A stretch of DNA of 59,405 nt, from assembly GCF_004348985.1 (NCBI RefSeq), contig NZ_SMKW01000059.1:1-59405 (forward strand), read 5' to 3'. Made by a program: the position numbers and the translations under genes. Source of the stretch: Saccharopolyspora elongata (lineage in GTDB: Bacteria; Actinomycetota; Actinomycetes; Mycobacteriales; Pseudonocardiaceae). Shown in pieces: positions 41,750-51,263 of the stretch; position 1 is the stretch's first letter; each line of letters starts with the position of its first letter. Under the pieces are notes generated by a model. The model saw only the letters and a program-made list of their open reading frames with translations, was not told where the DNA came from and searched no databases.

Positions 41750-42174
41750 GCCGCCGATTCTCTGATGTGGGCTCGGTCAGCGTGGAGCTGGCGATCCTGA
41801 TGCCGATGCTGCTGGCGCTGGTAGTGCTGGTCATCGCAGGCGGGCGCATCGTGACCGCCGACCTTGCCGTGGAACACGCCGCGACAGCCGCCGCCCGGGC
41901 CGCCAGCCTGGCCCGCACTCCCGCCGCAGCCCATTCCAATGCAATCAGTGCTGGGACCCGCGCCCTTGCCGAGCGGAACCTCACCTGCGCCGGCCTCCAG
42001 GTGACCGCGGACACCGGCGGGTTCGGCCGCCCTGGGGCCCTGGGGATTGTCACGGTGACCCTGCGGTGCTCGGTGTCGCTGGCCGACCTCACCGGCATCC
42101 CGGGCCTGCCGGCCAGCATCCCGTTGCGCGCGGTGTTCACCAGTCCTGTCGACCCGTACCGGAGCCGGTCATGA
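41746..42174 (+). CDS. TadE-like minor pseudopilin, second
   Basis: 142 residues, GTG start. 'DVGSVSVELAILMPMLLALV' repeats the G|SxSxE cleavage site and helix. Two cysteines in 'LTCAGLQVT' and 'TLRCSVSLAD' may pair in the exported domain. Its stop overlaps the next ATG. Confidence 0.85.
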   Translation: MSRRFSDVGSVSVELAILMPMLLALVVLVIAGGRIVTADLAVEHAATAAARAASLARTPAAAHSNAISAGTRALAERNLTCAGLQVTADTGGFGRPGALGIVTVTLRCSVSLADLTGIPGLPASIPLRAVFTSPVDPYRSRS

Positions 42175-42590
42175 GCCTCCACACCCGACACCCGGGCGAT
42201 GCGGGATCAGTGAGCGTACTCGTTGCGGTCCTGGTGCCCTGCCTGCTGCTGGTGTTCGCGCTCCTCGTCGACGGCGCCGACCGGCTCCGCGTCCTGGCGC
42301 GCGCGGATGCCGTCGCAGCCGAAGCGGCCCGCGCCGCGCTCACAGCCCTCAACACCCGCGGCACCACCCTCAGCATCGACGCCCACACCGCCACCGCGGC
42401 CGCGCGGCGATACCTCGCTGACACCAGCCACACCGGCACAGTCACCCTGGATAGCGCCACGACCGTGCGCGTCACGGTCACCTACTCCGAGCCCGCGAAG
42501 ATCGGGCTGCTGTGGTCCACCCACACCGTCACCGGGCACTCCACCGCCGCACTCGCCACCGGCACCCACAGCGTGAGTGGCCTGTCATGA
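42171..42590 (+). CDS. TadG-like pilus-associated protein
   Basis: 139 residues. 'GDAGSVSVLVAVLVPCLLLV' resembles the two pseudopilins but has Leu in place of Glu +5, as in TadG-type proteins that keep their anchor. 'LLVDGADRLRVLARADAVAA' and 'AARAALTAL' are usual for this group. It overlaps the LysM-BTAD gene by ATGA. Confidence 0.8.
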   Translation: MSLHTRHPGDAGSVSVLVAVLVPCLLLVFALLVDGADRLRVLARADAVAAEAARAALTALNTRGTTLSIDAHTATAAARRYLADTSHTGTVTLDSATTVRVTVTYSEPAKIGLLWSTHTVTGHSTAALATGTHSVSGLS

Positions 42591-45520
42591 GCCGGGTGCG
42601 CATCGTCTTCGCCGGGCTCGGGATCCTCGCCCTGCTGGCCGGGATGCCGGTCATCCTGACCCTCACCGGCCGCCTCGTCACCATTCCCAACCTGACCTGG
42701 CCGGCGCTGGACACCTCGTACTGGGCGCCGCCGATCCGCGACCAACTCACGGTCTGGGCCGAAGACACCTGGCACACCCTGCGCCTAGACCTCCGCGCCG
42801 ACGGTGCGCTCCTGCTCGTCATCCTCACCACCGGGTGGATCACCTGGGCGTGCCTGATGTGGTGGACCCTCAGCGACCTCTTTCTCCTTTTGCGTTACGG
42901 AACTCGCGTCCTACGGGAACGCCTTCCACAATCCGGGCCCCGTGGGTGGATCGCCGCTGTGCTCGCGAGCATGGTGATCTCCCTGAGCGGGCCGCCCGCC
43001 TCCGCGGCACCCGCAGCCGATCGGGCCGCGGTCACCGCACCACAGCATCCCTCCGGTGGTGTCCTGCCCGTCCCCAGCAGGGACACCACAACGCTGGGTT
43101 CGGGCGGCTACGCCGACCCCACGCCGCCGCCCGAACCCAGCACCCCCACCACCGTCGACGACACCGTGCGCCCAGACTGCCCCCGCTACCGCGTCGCCCG
43201 CGGCGACACCCTCTGGGGCCTCGCCCAGCGCCACCTCACCAGCCCCCACCGCTGGAGGGAAATCCTCGACCTCAACGCCGACCGCGTCGGCGACCCCCGC
43301 CACCTCCAGCCAGGCTGGGTTCTCCTGCTACCACCTGATGCCGCCCAGGCGCCCACCCCGTCAGCCATCCCCGAGGACGCTCAGTGGGTCACGACCGCTC
43401 CCGGCGACACCCTCACCACCATCGCCGAACACCACCTCGGCAACGCCGATCGATGGGACGAGATCTTCCGGCTCAACGCCCACCACCCACAACCAGACGG
43501 ACGTGTCCTACGCGACCCCGACCTGATCTTCTCCGGCTGGCAGCTCGCCCTCCCCACCACCGAAAGTCACCGTCGCACCCAGCCGCACATCAGCCCAGAG
43601 GTCGCGGCTGCGCAAACCGATCCCAAGACTCAGCCGGAACCAGCACCTGACCGGCAAAAGCCCTCAGGACGCGCCGTCACCACAACCTCTGGCACCGCAC
43701 TCTCCGTTGGTAGCAGCGGGCTCGTGGCCACAAGTCTGGCCGCTGCCGTGGCACTGGGCCTGCTCGTGCGCCGCCGACGCCGGATGCGGGCATACAGGCC
43801 GGGAAGTGGCGATCGCCCTCCGCTGCCGACTCTCGCACCATCCGTGCACGCGCTGCGCTTGGCGTTCGACGGAGCTCAGCCTTCGACTCGCCATGCCGGC
43901 CACGTCGAGACCGAGCCGATCACGTCTTCGCCCGAGAGCGGTCCGGGCATTTCCGGGGCTGGCCCGTCAGCGCGGGACATCGAGGTCGGAGTTCGTGACG
44001 GCCAGGCTCGTGCTCTTGACCTCGCCGCCGTCCACGGGCTGGGCCTGACTGGTCCTGGCGCCGAGGCCGCCGCACGCGCCCTCCTGGTTCAGCTTCTTGC
44101 CACCACGAACGCCACCATCGTCATTCCCGATCGTGACGCCCGCTCGCTGATCTCGGATGGCTTGCCCACCTCACCGCGTCTGCGCATCACCGAGGACCTG
44201 ACCGAAGCAACCACGTACCTTGCCAATCACCAAGAAACCGCCGACGACACACGCAAGCGGGGGAAGCTGGAGCTCGTGCTGGTCGCCGGCGCCGAACGGC
44301 AATGCCAACGGCTGCAGGTGCTTCTCGACAACGGCACCGCACATGGCATCGCGGGGATCCTGCTAGGTAGCTGGGAGACCGCAGCCACCGTGTGCGTGCT
44401 GGCAGACGGACTCGTCTCCGCAACAAGCCCAGCCGTCGACGAGCTGCGCGGTGCTCGCCTGTTCCACCTCAACGCCACCGACACCCGCGCTCTCATCGAC
44501 CTGCTCGCCGACACCACGACGGTCCACCCGAACAACGACACCAAGCACATAGAGCAGGAGATCACGGCTAAGCACGCGGCCGGAGGCGGCGCTCGCGCGG
44601 TCGACACCCACGACGACAGCAGTGCTGACGGCGCGGACGACCATGCAGAATCGCCTTCGAACAGCAGAGAGGACCACGAACAGAACACCACTGAGATGGT
44701 CACCGCTGCCGAACGGGCCGATCCCGTAAACACACACGCCGACCAGGACGATCGCCCTGTGACGCTCGGGGTATTCGGCCCAATCACACTGACCTGGCAT
44801 ACGTCGGACGGCGAGAACCACGACCTCACCCAAGCCTTGGCCCCCAAACACAAAGCCCTGCTGGTGTTCCTCGCCCTACATCCCAACGGCACAACCCGCG
44901 CGGCACTCCGTGAAGCCCTCTGGCCGGATTCCCGCGGTCACCGCCCCTATAACGCGTTCTACGCAAGTCTCTCCCAGATCCGCAAGGCCCTCTCGGAAGC
45001 CAGCGATGACCACGCTGCTGACGTGATCGTTCAGCACGAGGAGACGGTCGCACTCAACACAGACCGCGTGGACGTCGACTACTGGCAGCTGCGCCACGCC
45101 GAACATGATCGCAACATCGCGACCACCGCAGAGCAACGAATGGAAGCGTGGTCACGCATCGCGGCCACTTACCGCGGAGAACTCGCCGACGGAATGTCCG
45201 CGCTGTGGCTGGACGGGCCCCGCGAAGACGCCCACCGCACCGTCCTCGACGCTCTCGCCGGCATGGCCGCCCACTACCGTGGACGCGACCCTCACCGACG
45301 ACTCCAGCTCCTCGAACACGCACGCCTGCTCAACCCCGAAAATGAAGCCATCTACCGCGACATCATGCGCGTCCAAGCCGAACTCGGACTCACCGACGCC
45401 ATCAGCCGCACCGTCCACCTACTTGCCACCAACCTCGCCGAAATCGGCGAGCGACCAAACCCCAGCACACTAACGCTCGCCCGAACACTGCAGAACCGAC
45501 ACCAGCAAACAGTGCCCTAA
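42587..45520 (+). CDS. Large membrane protein with two LysM domains and a C-terminal BTAD domain
   Basis: 977 residues. Two N-terminal helices (to about 105) and a third near 125. LysM 1 at about 200-250 ('RYRVARGDTLWGLAQRHL') and LysM 2 at about 268-325 ('TTAPGDTLTTIAEHHLGNAD'). A helix at about 375-390 ('LVATSLAAAVALGLLVRRRR') precedes a long linker. From about 724 there is a SARP-like winged helix ('VTLGVFGPITLTW', 'PKHKALLVFLALHPNG') and BTAD repeats. It could sense the wall and act as a membrane-bound regulator of the Tad locus. Its ATG overlaps TadG. Confidence 0.85.
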   Translation: MSRVRIVFAGLGILALLAGMPVILTLTGRLVTIPNLTWPALDTSYWAPPIRDQLTVWAEDTWHTLRLDLRADGALLLVILTTGWITWACLMWWTLSDLFLLLRYGTRVLRERLPQSGPRGWIAAVLASMVISLSGPPASAAPAADRAAVTAPQHPSGGVLPVPSRDTTTLGSGGYADPTPPPEPSTPTTVDDTVRPDCPRYRVARGDTLWGLAQRHLTSPHRWREILDLNADRVGDPRHLQPGWVLLLPPDAAQAPTPSAIPEDAQWVTTAPGDTLTTIAEHHLGNADRWDEIFRLNAHHPQPDGRVLRDPDLIFSGWQLALPTTESHRRTQPHISPEVAAAQTDPKTQPEPAPDRQKPSGRAVTTTSGTALSVGSSGLVATSLAAAVALGLLVRRRRRMRAYRPGSGDRPPLPTLAPSVHALRLAFDGAQPSTRHAGHVETEPITSSPESGPGISGAGPSARDIEVGVRDGQARALDLAAVHGLGLTGPGAEAAARALLVQLLATTNATIVIPDRDARSLISDGLPTSPRLRITEDLTEATTYLANHQETADDTRKRGKLELVLVAGAERQCQRLQVLLDNGTAHGIAGILLGSWETAATVCVLADGLVSATSPAVDELRGARLFHLNATDTRALIDLLADTTTVHPNNDTKHIEQEITAKHAAGGGARAVDTHDDSSADGADDHAESPSNSREDHEQNTTEMVTAAERADPVNTHADQDDRPVTLGVFGPITLTWHTSDGENHDLTQALAPKHKALLVFLALHPNGTTRAALREALWPDSRGHRPYNAFYASLSQIRKALSEASDDHAADVIVQHEETVALNTDRVDVDYWQLRHAEHDRNIATTAEQRMEAWSRIAATYRGELADGMSALWLDGPREDAHRTVLDALAGMAAHYRGRDPHRRLQLLEHARLLNPENEAIYRDIMRVQAELGLTDAISRTVHLLATNLAEIGERPNPSTLTLARTLQNRHQQTVP

Positions 45521-46620
45521 AGGAGTTCCGAGACGCCTCTAGCATTGGGACACCACACGCCACTTAGATGAGAGAAACCTATTCGCAATGGTCTATTATT
45601 CTTCAGCGCCCCACGAAACGCGGACGAGACAATGTCGTAACTAAATCTCACCATCAGCATCCTTGAAAGCGCGAACGTCCATCACCATCAGCACACCAGC
45701 CCGAAACTTCTTGTTGGCGTTCACGTTGCCTCAAAAATCCCACAGCATCATCACGTTATCAATTCGCGCCAGCCGATGAGCAGAAACCTTTGGTCGACTC
45801 ATCGGCCTAATCATGTGCCCGCCCATGCGCCCGTCCACCTACTTCTTAACCAGGAAGTAACGCCGCGTCGCGTTGTCGCTGGTCGCGGCGCCGCCGCCCC
45901 TACCTCTCCCCACCCAGCCTCGGTACCCCACGGGAACCTGTTGACGACTGAAGAAAAAAGAGGCAGCAAATAGTTCTCGAACAACGAAAGTAGACGGCAA
46001 CATAGGCATCATTATTTGACGACTCTCTGCCGGCCAGATCCGATCCGACACGATGATCACGAGCCAGGCGGCGACTCTGCGCGCTGATTAACCTGGCAAC
46101 CCGAGCAGCATCGAGCGCAGCCGTCACCATTCAATTCCCCGCCCTGGCGACGCCTGTCAATAACCCAAAAGAGCCATTTTTCTTCCCTTTTCGGTTCTCC
46201 CGCTCGGCGCGTTAGCAGGCCTGCACGGACACTCCACGCACCTGCACCCGGCTGCAATTTCGGTCGCACTTGCCCTCATGAACTCCAGGCGGGGCACCTG
46301 AGATCTTCTCGCATAGTGCTACCCCAACCGCGAGCGCCATTCGCTTTCTGCACGCCAGGTTACGAACATATAACGGGAGCGATTCCAACTTGTGCAGTGT
46401 CCTAGTTCGATGTGTAATAGACATGTCAACAGGACAGAGGCGGTGGGAGTTGACGAGGACCAGGGCACGATGCTCTGCGAGTCAATTCCACTGCGGAGTT
46501 CCTGAATGGCATAACGACTGCTTCGGGCAGTCATGCGGCCCGCATGGGCCGTGCGATAACAGAGCGACTAGCCCACGTTCCCGGCGTGATCCGCGCTTGT
46601 GAGTGCTAGGTGTGCTTGCG
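45521..46620. other. Gene-poor spacer after the Tad locus
   Basis: About 1.1 kb, clearly richer in A and T than the flanks and without a convincing open frame or ribosome site on either strand. It probably marks the junction between the Tad locus and plasmid-like DNA. Confidence 0.6.
45772..45806. terminator. Hairpin downstream of the Tad/BTAD operon
   Basis: Nine-base arms GCCGATGAG (45772-45780) and CTCATCGGC (45798-45806) with a 17-base loop. It lies 250 bases beyond the last Tad gene, somewhat far for its terminator, and could instead be a repeat end. Confidence 0.4.
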
Positions 46621-46852
46621 CCACCCGTCCACGGGTGGAATGCCGCCCCTAAGCGCATAAGCCAGCATCAGCGAGCCGGGTCCGATAAGAGGTCAACGGA
46701 CGCGCAGAGCGTCCACCGCGTGAGCGGGACAGATTAATGGGGCTGGCCGACGTGCCAATTTTCGGCACGGAAAAGCGTGGCCGGTGTGGGCACCGTGACC
46801 ATGCGCTAAAGCGCCGCACCCGTGGGGATACCTAGGCGAGCGTGATTCACGC
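46621..46852. other. Cluster of five hairpins, possible structured RNA or replication/transfer site
   Basis: Perfect stems at 46621-46638 (CCACCCGT/ACGGGTGG), 46698-46714 (GGACGC/GCGTCC), 46751-46769 (CGTGCC/GGCACG), 46803-46814 (GCGC/GCGC) and 46840-46852 (GCGTGA-T-TCACGC) in 230 bases without a gene. I recognise no known RNA family. Confidence 0.5.
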
Positions 46853-46962
46853 CAAGACCCTAGTGACAACGTCGTGATCCGAAGGATGACAGGAATGCAG
46901 CGGGGGCGGATAGCACCGGCCTAGTGACAGTAGGCCAACAAACATCGCAACAGGAGTATCGC

Positions 46963-47052
46963 ATGGCAGAGAAGCAAACGGGCATCTCTTCGCGCGCTAG
47001 CCAATGGCCATGCGGCGCACCTGAACTGATGGCGCGGCTCGGAAAGTGTTGA
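46963..47052 (+). CDS. 29-residue peptide upstream of the amidoligase
   Basis: Short frame with CAGGAG 6 bases before the ATG, reading 'MAEKQTGISSRASQWPCGAP' and ending 'ELMARLGKC'. Two cysteines. It lies 226 bases before the amidoligase gene. Evidence is the ribosome site, the clean small frame and the context. It may be a leader peptide, a substrate peptide or chance. Confidence 0.35.
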   Translation: MAEKQTGISSRASQWPCGAPELMARLGKC

Positions 47053-47278
47053 GAGCCATCCCACATGCACGATTAGCAGGTCCAAGGAGAGGGTTCGCAG
47101 AACGTTCGCGAAACCTTCCTCCGCATGGTCAATCTTGCATCGTGGGGTGTACGGGTTCACGCCCCGTTCGCGTCACTGCGCGCGTCGACAATTGAGCGTC
47201 GCGCACGTAAAGGCGAGCCCTGACAGGGAATTCCGGTCCCTGCCAGAGCTCTTGACATACCAGAGAGGTAGCTCTGTT

Positions 47279-48388
47279 ATGCCCGCCACCATTATAGATG
47301 ACCGTACCGAGTGTGATCAATGCGGTGATCAGGTCTCAGAAACGTGCTTGGTGGATAGCTCCACCATGTGCGCGGTTTGCGCCGATGATTACCTGGTCTG
47401 TGAGTACTGCGATCGACGTTCGGAAGATACGTTCGAGACGATAGACGGCGGCAATATTTGCGCCCACTGTGCCCGAATGGTCTACATGCGGTGCGATCAC
47501 TGTGGTCTATTCGCCCGCGACCTTCGGTGGACCACCGACGGAACCGACGTGTGCGATTCGTGCGCGGCCGACTTCTGGGATTGCGAGGGATGCGGAGACC
47601 TGACGCGCTACGCATCCCTCTGCGAGGCATGCGAAAGGGACGACAACGACAGCTCCGATTTGATCGAACGCTACTCGTACAAACCCGCACCGAGGTTTCA
47701 CGGCCACGGTCCAGTCTTTCTTGGTCTAGAGCTGGAGATCAACACCCCGAGCGGCGAAAAGCGGGACTGCGCCGAAATGGCATTGCGCCACGTGGGCAGT
47801 CTGGGATACCTCAAAGAGGATTGTTCAATAGACTGTGGTTTCGAGATCGTGACACATCCAATGTCCTACGCCTGGGCAATGGACCATTTCCCCTGGCGAA
47901 TGCTCTCTGATCTCGCAGACGATGGAGCCGATGGTTTCGAAAACGGCATGCACGTCCATATCAGCCGTGATGCTTTTGATTCACCGTCCCATGTGTACCG
48001 CTGGATGAAATTTCTACACAGGAACGCGAAGCAAGTAACAACTCTTGCGCGCCGCACCTCGGAGCAGTGGGCAGCCTTTTACGAGTCCGATCGAAGGAAT
48101 ATCAAGGACTATGCCAAGGGCTTCAAAGGTGATCGATACCGTGCGATCAACACGCAAAATGATCACACATTCGAGCTTCGTGTTTTCGCTAGCACGGTGG
48201 AGCCGCGTGAAGTAAAAGCAGCGTTGGGGTTGTCGGCGGCATCGGTGGAGTATACGCGAACTCTCCGTGTCTCGGATGTCGTACACCGTGGCGGGTGGAC
48301 TTGGCGTGCTTTCGTGTCATGGCTCCGCGACCACGCCGAGTATGCGCCGCTTTCGAGCGAGCTTGAGGAGCTGGCATGTGCCTCCTGA
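47279..48388 (+). CDS. Amidoligase-family protein with N-terminal zinc-ribbon array
   Basis: 369 residues. Residues 1-125 hold at least five CxxC pairs ('ECDQCGD', 'MCAVCADDYLVCEYC', 'RCDHCGLF', 'VCDSCAADFWDCEGC'). The catalytic part starts 'GPVFLGLELEINTP' and continues 'CGFEIVTHPMSYAWAMDHFP', 'GMHVHISRDAF' and 'FELRVFAS', the carboxylate-amine ligase (amidoligase) fold described in phages and plasmids. It should form amide bonds with ATP. A hairpin CAGAGCT/AGCTCTG brackets the GAGAGG site. It overlaps the amidotransferase gene. Confidence 0.85.
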   Translation: MPATIIDDRTECDQCGDQVSETCLVDSSTMCAVCADDYLVCEYCDRRSEDTFETIDGGNICAHCARMVYMRCDHCGLFARDLRWTTDGTDVCDSCAADFWDCEGCGDLTRYASLCEACERDDNDSSDLIERYSYKPAPRFHGHGPVFLGLELEINTPSGEKRDCAEMALRHVGSLGYLKEDCSIDCGFEIVTHPMSYAWAMDHFPWRMLSDLADDGADGFENGMHVHISRDAFDSPSHVYRWMKFLHRNAKQVTTLARRTSEQWAAFYESDRRNIKDYAKGFKGDRYRAINTQNDHTFELRVFASTVEPREVKAALGLSAASVEYTRTLRVSDVVHRGGWTWRAFVSWLRDHAEYAPLSSELEELACAS

Positions 48389-49098
48389 CTTACTACCCGC
48401 AGGGTGCGGCACCGCAAACGGACGCACTTTTGAACGGCGCGCAGCTCAACAACGATGGTCACGGTTTTGCCATTGTTGCAGACAATCGAATCGTGGCCCG
48501 GCGCGGCATGGATCCCGAACAGCTAGTGGCATCCTTCGAACGCATGCGCAAGAAGAACCTCGACGGCCCCGCATTGTTTCACAGTCGCCTCAGCACACAC
48601 GGCTCTATCGGAGTCCAGAACTGTCACCCATTCTTCGTGGGAGGCGATCGACGTACTGTCGTTGCACATAACGGCATCCTGCCAAAAGAAGTGCACCCCC
48701 AAAGAGGAGACAGTAGATCCGACACTCGCGTTGCCGCTGAAGATTTTCTGCCGAACAGTCCGTTCGGGTCATTCGCCACCCGGGCGGGACGACGACGCCT
48801 GACTCAATGGCTGGGCAGAGGGAACAAGCTCGCGATCTTGACAGTTGATCCACGCTATCGAAAAAATTCCTACCTCTTGAACGAGGAGTGCGGAATCTGG
48901 GACGACGGCGTCTGGTATTCAAACCTGAGCTATCTCGATCCATTCGACGAGTTCGGCGACGGGTGTCCGCTTTGCGAGTCTGCCGCAGAGATGATTGACA
49001 TCTACGGGTTCTGCGAGATTTGCGGCTGCTGCGTGGACTGCGAAGAATACGTGGAGTCGTGCGGCTGCTATGTGCCTGCCGCGCAGGCCCGTGTGTAG
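48376..49098 (+). CDS. Class II glutamine amidotransferase-like Ntn hydrolase
   Basis: 240 residues. Met removal exposes Cys2 ('MCLLTYYPQGAAP'), the glutaminase nucleophile. 'NNDGHGFAIV', 'FHSRLSTHGSIGVQNCHPFF' and 'VVAHNGIL' are the substrate loops. The C-terminus has a Cys-rich ribbon 'CPLCESAAE' and 'FCEICGCCVDCEEYVESCGC'. It could supply ammonia to the overlapping amidoligase. The two together form a unit found on actinobacterial plasmids and phages. Confidence 0.88.
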   Translation: MCLLTYYPQGAAPQTDALLNGAQLNNDGHGFAIVADNRIVARRGMDPEQLVASFERMRKKNLDGPALFHSRLSTHGSIGVQNCHPFFVGGDRRTVVAHNGILPKEVHPQRGDSRSDTRVAAEDFLPNSPFGSFATRAGRRRLTQWLGRGNKLAILTVDPRYRKNSYLLNEECGIWDDGVWYSNLSYLDPFDEFGDGCPLCESAAEMIDIYGFCEICGCCVDCEEYVESCGCYVPAAQARV

Positions 49099-49201
49099 AG
49101 ATTTCCAGAAAGGCGCGGACGTGCAGTTTTGGCGCTGGGCAACCCTGCGGTTTTGTCCAGCGCCTTCTGTCACGGAGAAGTGCTTTGGAAGCCGGAAGGG
49201 C

Positions 49202-49594
49202 ATGACAGTGATGAAGGTGGACGCCTTCGAAAGTTGCAAAGAGCGCGCGAAAGAGTTGGGTCAACAACACGGCAAGGCGCAGGCGACGTGGCTGGTGGAT
49301 ATGAACGCAAGCGCCGAATCGGCGCGGCGGGCACTCCGGATGTACGAGGACGATGACCCGGGTTTCTTCGATGTCTTCGATCCCCACGTTCCGTTGTCCG
49401 GCGAGTACGCTGACGACTACAGCACCGCAGAACTGTTCGAAGAGTGCGGTTACTACAGATCGGGCCTCCACCAAAGCGACGTTGTAGCGGCTGTGGAGGC
49501 TGAAGCGGAGTTGGCCGACGCCTACGAATTCGAGTACTTCGTTGCCTGCGCTGACGAAGTGGTGCGGCTGCTGGGCATTCTGGCGGAGACATAA
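49202..49594 (+). CDS. Acidic hypothetical protein
   Basis: 130 residues, start ATG 49202 or 49211 behind GGAAGG. 'QATWLVDMNASAESARRALR' and 'SDVVAAVEAEAELADAYEFE' give an acidic helical protein. Similar small proteins are common on actinobacterial conjugative plasmids. Function unknown. Confidence 0.65.
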   Translation: MTVMKVDAFESCKERAKELGQQHGKAQATWLVDMNASAESARRALRMYEDDDPGFFDVFDPHVPLSGEYADDYSTAELFEECGYYRSGLHQSDVVAAVEAEAELADAYEFEYFVACADEVVRLLGILAET

Positions 49595-49669
49595 AAGCCC
49601 TGGGGTCATTAAGGATTCGCAGCGGGTCACCGGTGGCGACAAGGCCGGAAGCCGCAGAAAGCAGGAGCA

Positions 49670-49915
49670 ATGTCTGAGCATCCACGCTACCGGCGGGAGG
49701 GCAACTCCCACGTTCCCGACGATCTTCCGGAAGAAGGCGACCGCTGCAAATACTGCGGACACTCCATCACATGGATCGGCCCAGGCCAGTACGACTGGGA
49801 GCTTGCCGACGAGGGACCGGAGACGAACCGAACAGCCGCGACTCACAACAAAGGTGCGGCACCGACAGGCCTGAGGAGCCGAGGACGACACCTGGAAGCG
49901 GAGGAAACAGCATGA
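49670..49915 (+). CDS. Small zinc-ribbon protein
   Basis: 81 residues. 'GDRCKYCGHSITWIGPGQYD' gives one CxxC pair followed by a W-rich strand. The tail is basic and low in complexity. It overlaps the next gene by ATGA. Not recognised beyond that. Confidence 0.6.
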   Translation: MSEHPRYRREGNSHVPDDLPEEGDRCKYCGHSITWIGPGQYDWELADEGPETNRTAATHNKGAAPTGLRSRGRHLEAEETA

Positions 49916-50406
49916 CCGACACGAACACGCGCCTCGTCTACGGCTCCAGCCTGGAGCCAGGGCACATGATGTGGGTGAACAACCAGCACGGCTGGAGTGT
50001 GGTGCTCAACGCCGCGCCATCGGCCGACGACCAGGGTCGGCGGGTCTTTGAGGTTCAGTGTGCAGACGGTGAGGTGCGTACCTTCCGGCGTTCCGACCGA
50101 GGAATGGTCAAGGTACGGCGGCCGGGGCCGGTGACGCGTCGCTTGGCGGAGGCGGTGCTGGCCGAAGTCAAGAAGGCTTGGCGGTCGAGCATGCCAGAGG
50201 ACGGACCGACCCTCCGGGACTACACGCATGGAGAGGTCAGCTCGCCAGGCTCCTGGTCGATCGACTGGGAGGATGTCGATGCCCCCTATAACTGGCCGTG
50301 GCTGTTCACCGACCGCCAGCACGCCGAACGGACCGTGCCCCTCGGAGTACACCTGGAAGCGATCAGCGGCGTGGTCCTCGGGATCTACCCGAATGAGACG
50401 CCATGA
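49912..50406 (+). CDS. Hypothetical protein
   Basis: 164 residues from the coupled ATG. 'VFEVQCADGEVRTFRRSDRG' suggests a small SH3-like barrel at the N-terminus, and the rest is Trp-rich. No family assigned. Confidence 0.6.
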   Translation: MTDTNTRLVYGSSLEPGHMMWVNNQHGWSVVLNAAPSADDQGRRVFEVQCADGEVRTFRRSDRGMVKVRRPGPVTRRLAEAVLAEVKKAWRSSMPEDGPTLRDYTHGEVSSPGSWSIDWEDVDAPYNWPWLFTDRQHAERTVPLGVHLEAISGVVLGIYPNETP

Positions 50407-50497
50407 GCACTCGCTGCCCCAAGCTGCCAGCAATACACCCGCTCGCTGGGGCGTGTGCGGTTTCTTAGCTCCGCGAAAACCGAAAGGAATGACCGAC

Positions 50498-50758
50498 ATG
50501 GCAGCCGCGACGTACCGAGTGACTGACGCGGACGGCAGGGAGATCCAGGCCGGCGACCAGGTGACGAGTTTCCGCGGGGAGACTGCGATCTTCGTCCGTG
50601 TCACGCGAGGCACGGCGTACAACGGCACGGCGAGGGTCTCGGTGCGCTGGTCGGACGGATTCGAGCACGACTACTACGACCGAGTGTTCAACCTGACGGT
50701 GTCGACGATCAAGGACCAACCGCTGACAGCGGGAGTACCCGGAGAAATCTCCGACTAG
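50498..50758 (+). CDS. Hypothetical SH3-like small protein
   Basis: 86 residues. ATG 50498 is 9 bases after AAAGGA, while the ATG at 50489 directly abuts it. 'REIQAGDQVTSFRGETAIFV' and 'ARVSVRWSDGFEHDYYDRVF' are typical of a small beta barrel. Accessory-DNA protein, unknown role. Confidence 0.65.
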   Translation: MAAATYRVTDADGREIQAGDQVTSFRGETAIFVRVTRGTAYNGTARVSVRWSDGFEHDYYDRVFNLTVSTIKDQPLTAGVPGEISD

Positions 50759-51263
50759 CTGGCGACGGCATCGTCAACATGGACATCGACCGCAGCAAGG
50801 GCTCGGGAACGGCTCGCCATGGCGAGCCCAGTCAAGAAGGTTCGTCACGGTGGGCAATGGGCGGTCACGGCCTCCCCTGCGGACCTGTGAAACTCGGCGA
50901 TCGCATGGACAGTGTTGCCGACGTCGTCGCTGTGAAGCCGCCAACGGAACGCGCCCAAGACGATCGCCACCACCAATTCCAGGCCTGCCGGACGGCACTC
51001 CGACAGATCAGCGCGGCGCCCGGCGAGCACTTCCCGAACATATGAATCCGCAAGGCATGAAGGTTCCCCGGCAGCTGGTGCCCTGACATCCGGCCTTGAT
51101 CGCTTTCCTGCGCACTAGTGATCCTCGTGGCATCGGAGTTACTAGGCCGCTGACTGCCGATCCCACTGCACTGACCGAGAAGCTTCTGGGGCCACTGATT
51201 TCCGTGTTCGGCCCCTTCGACAAGGAAGCACACGAAAGTGAAGCTCTGCACAGGAACACAACA
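50759..51263. other. Region without a confident gene
   Basis: A frame at 50779-51045 is open but has no ribosome site, and its opposite-strand frames are equally long. I see no motif. It may hold a promoter for 51264. Confidence 0.45.

Noticed and set aside
45776..45973. 65-codon frame in the spacer after the Tad locus
   Set aside because: It starts inside a hairpin, has no ribosome site and the protein has no recognisable features.
50779..51045. 88-codon open frame on the plus strand
   Set aside because: There is no ribosome site, no motif, and comparable frames exist on the other strand.
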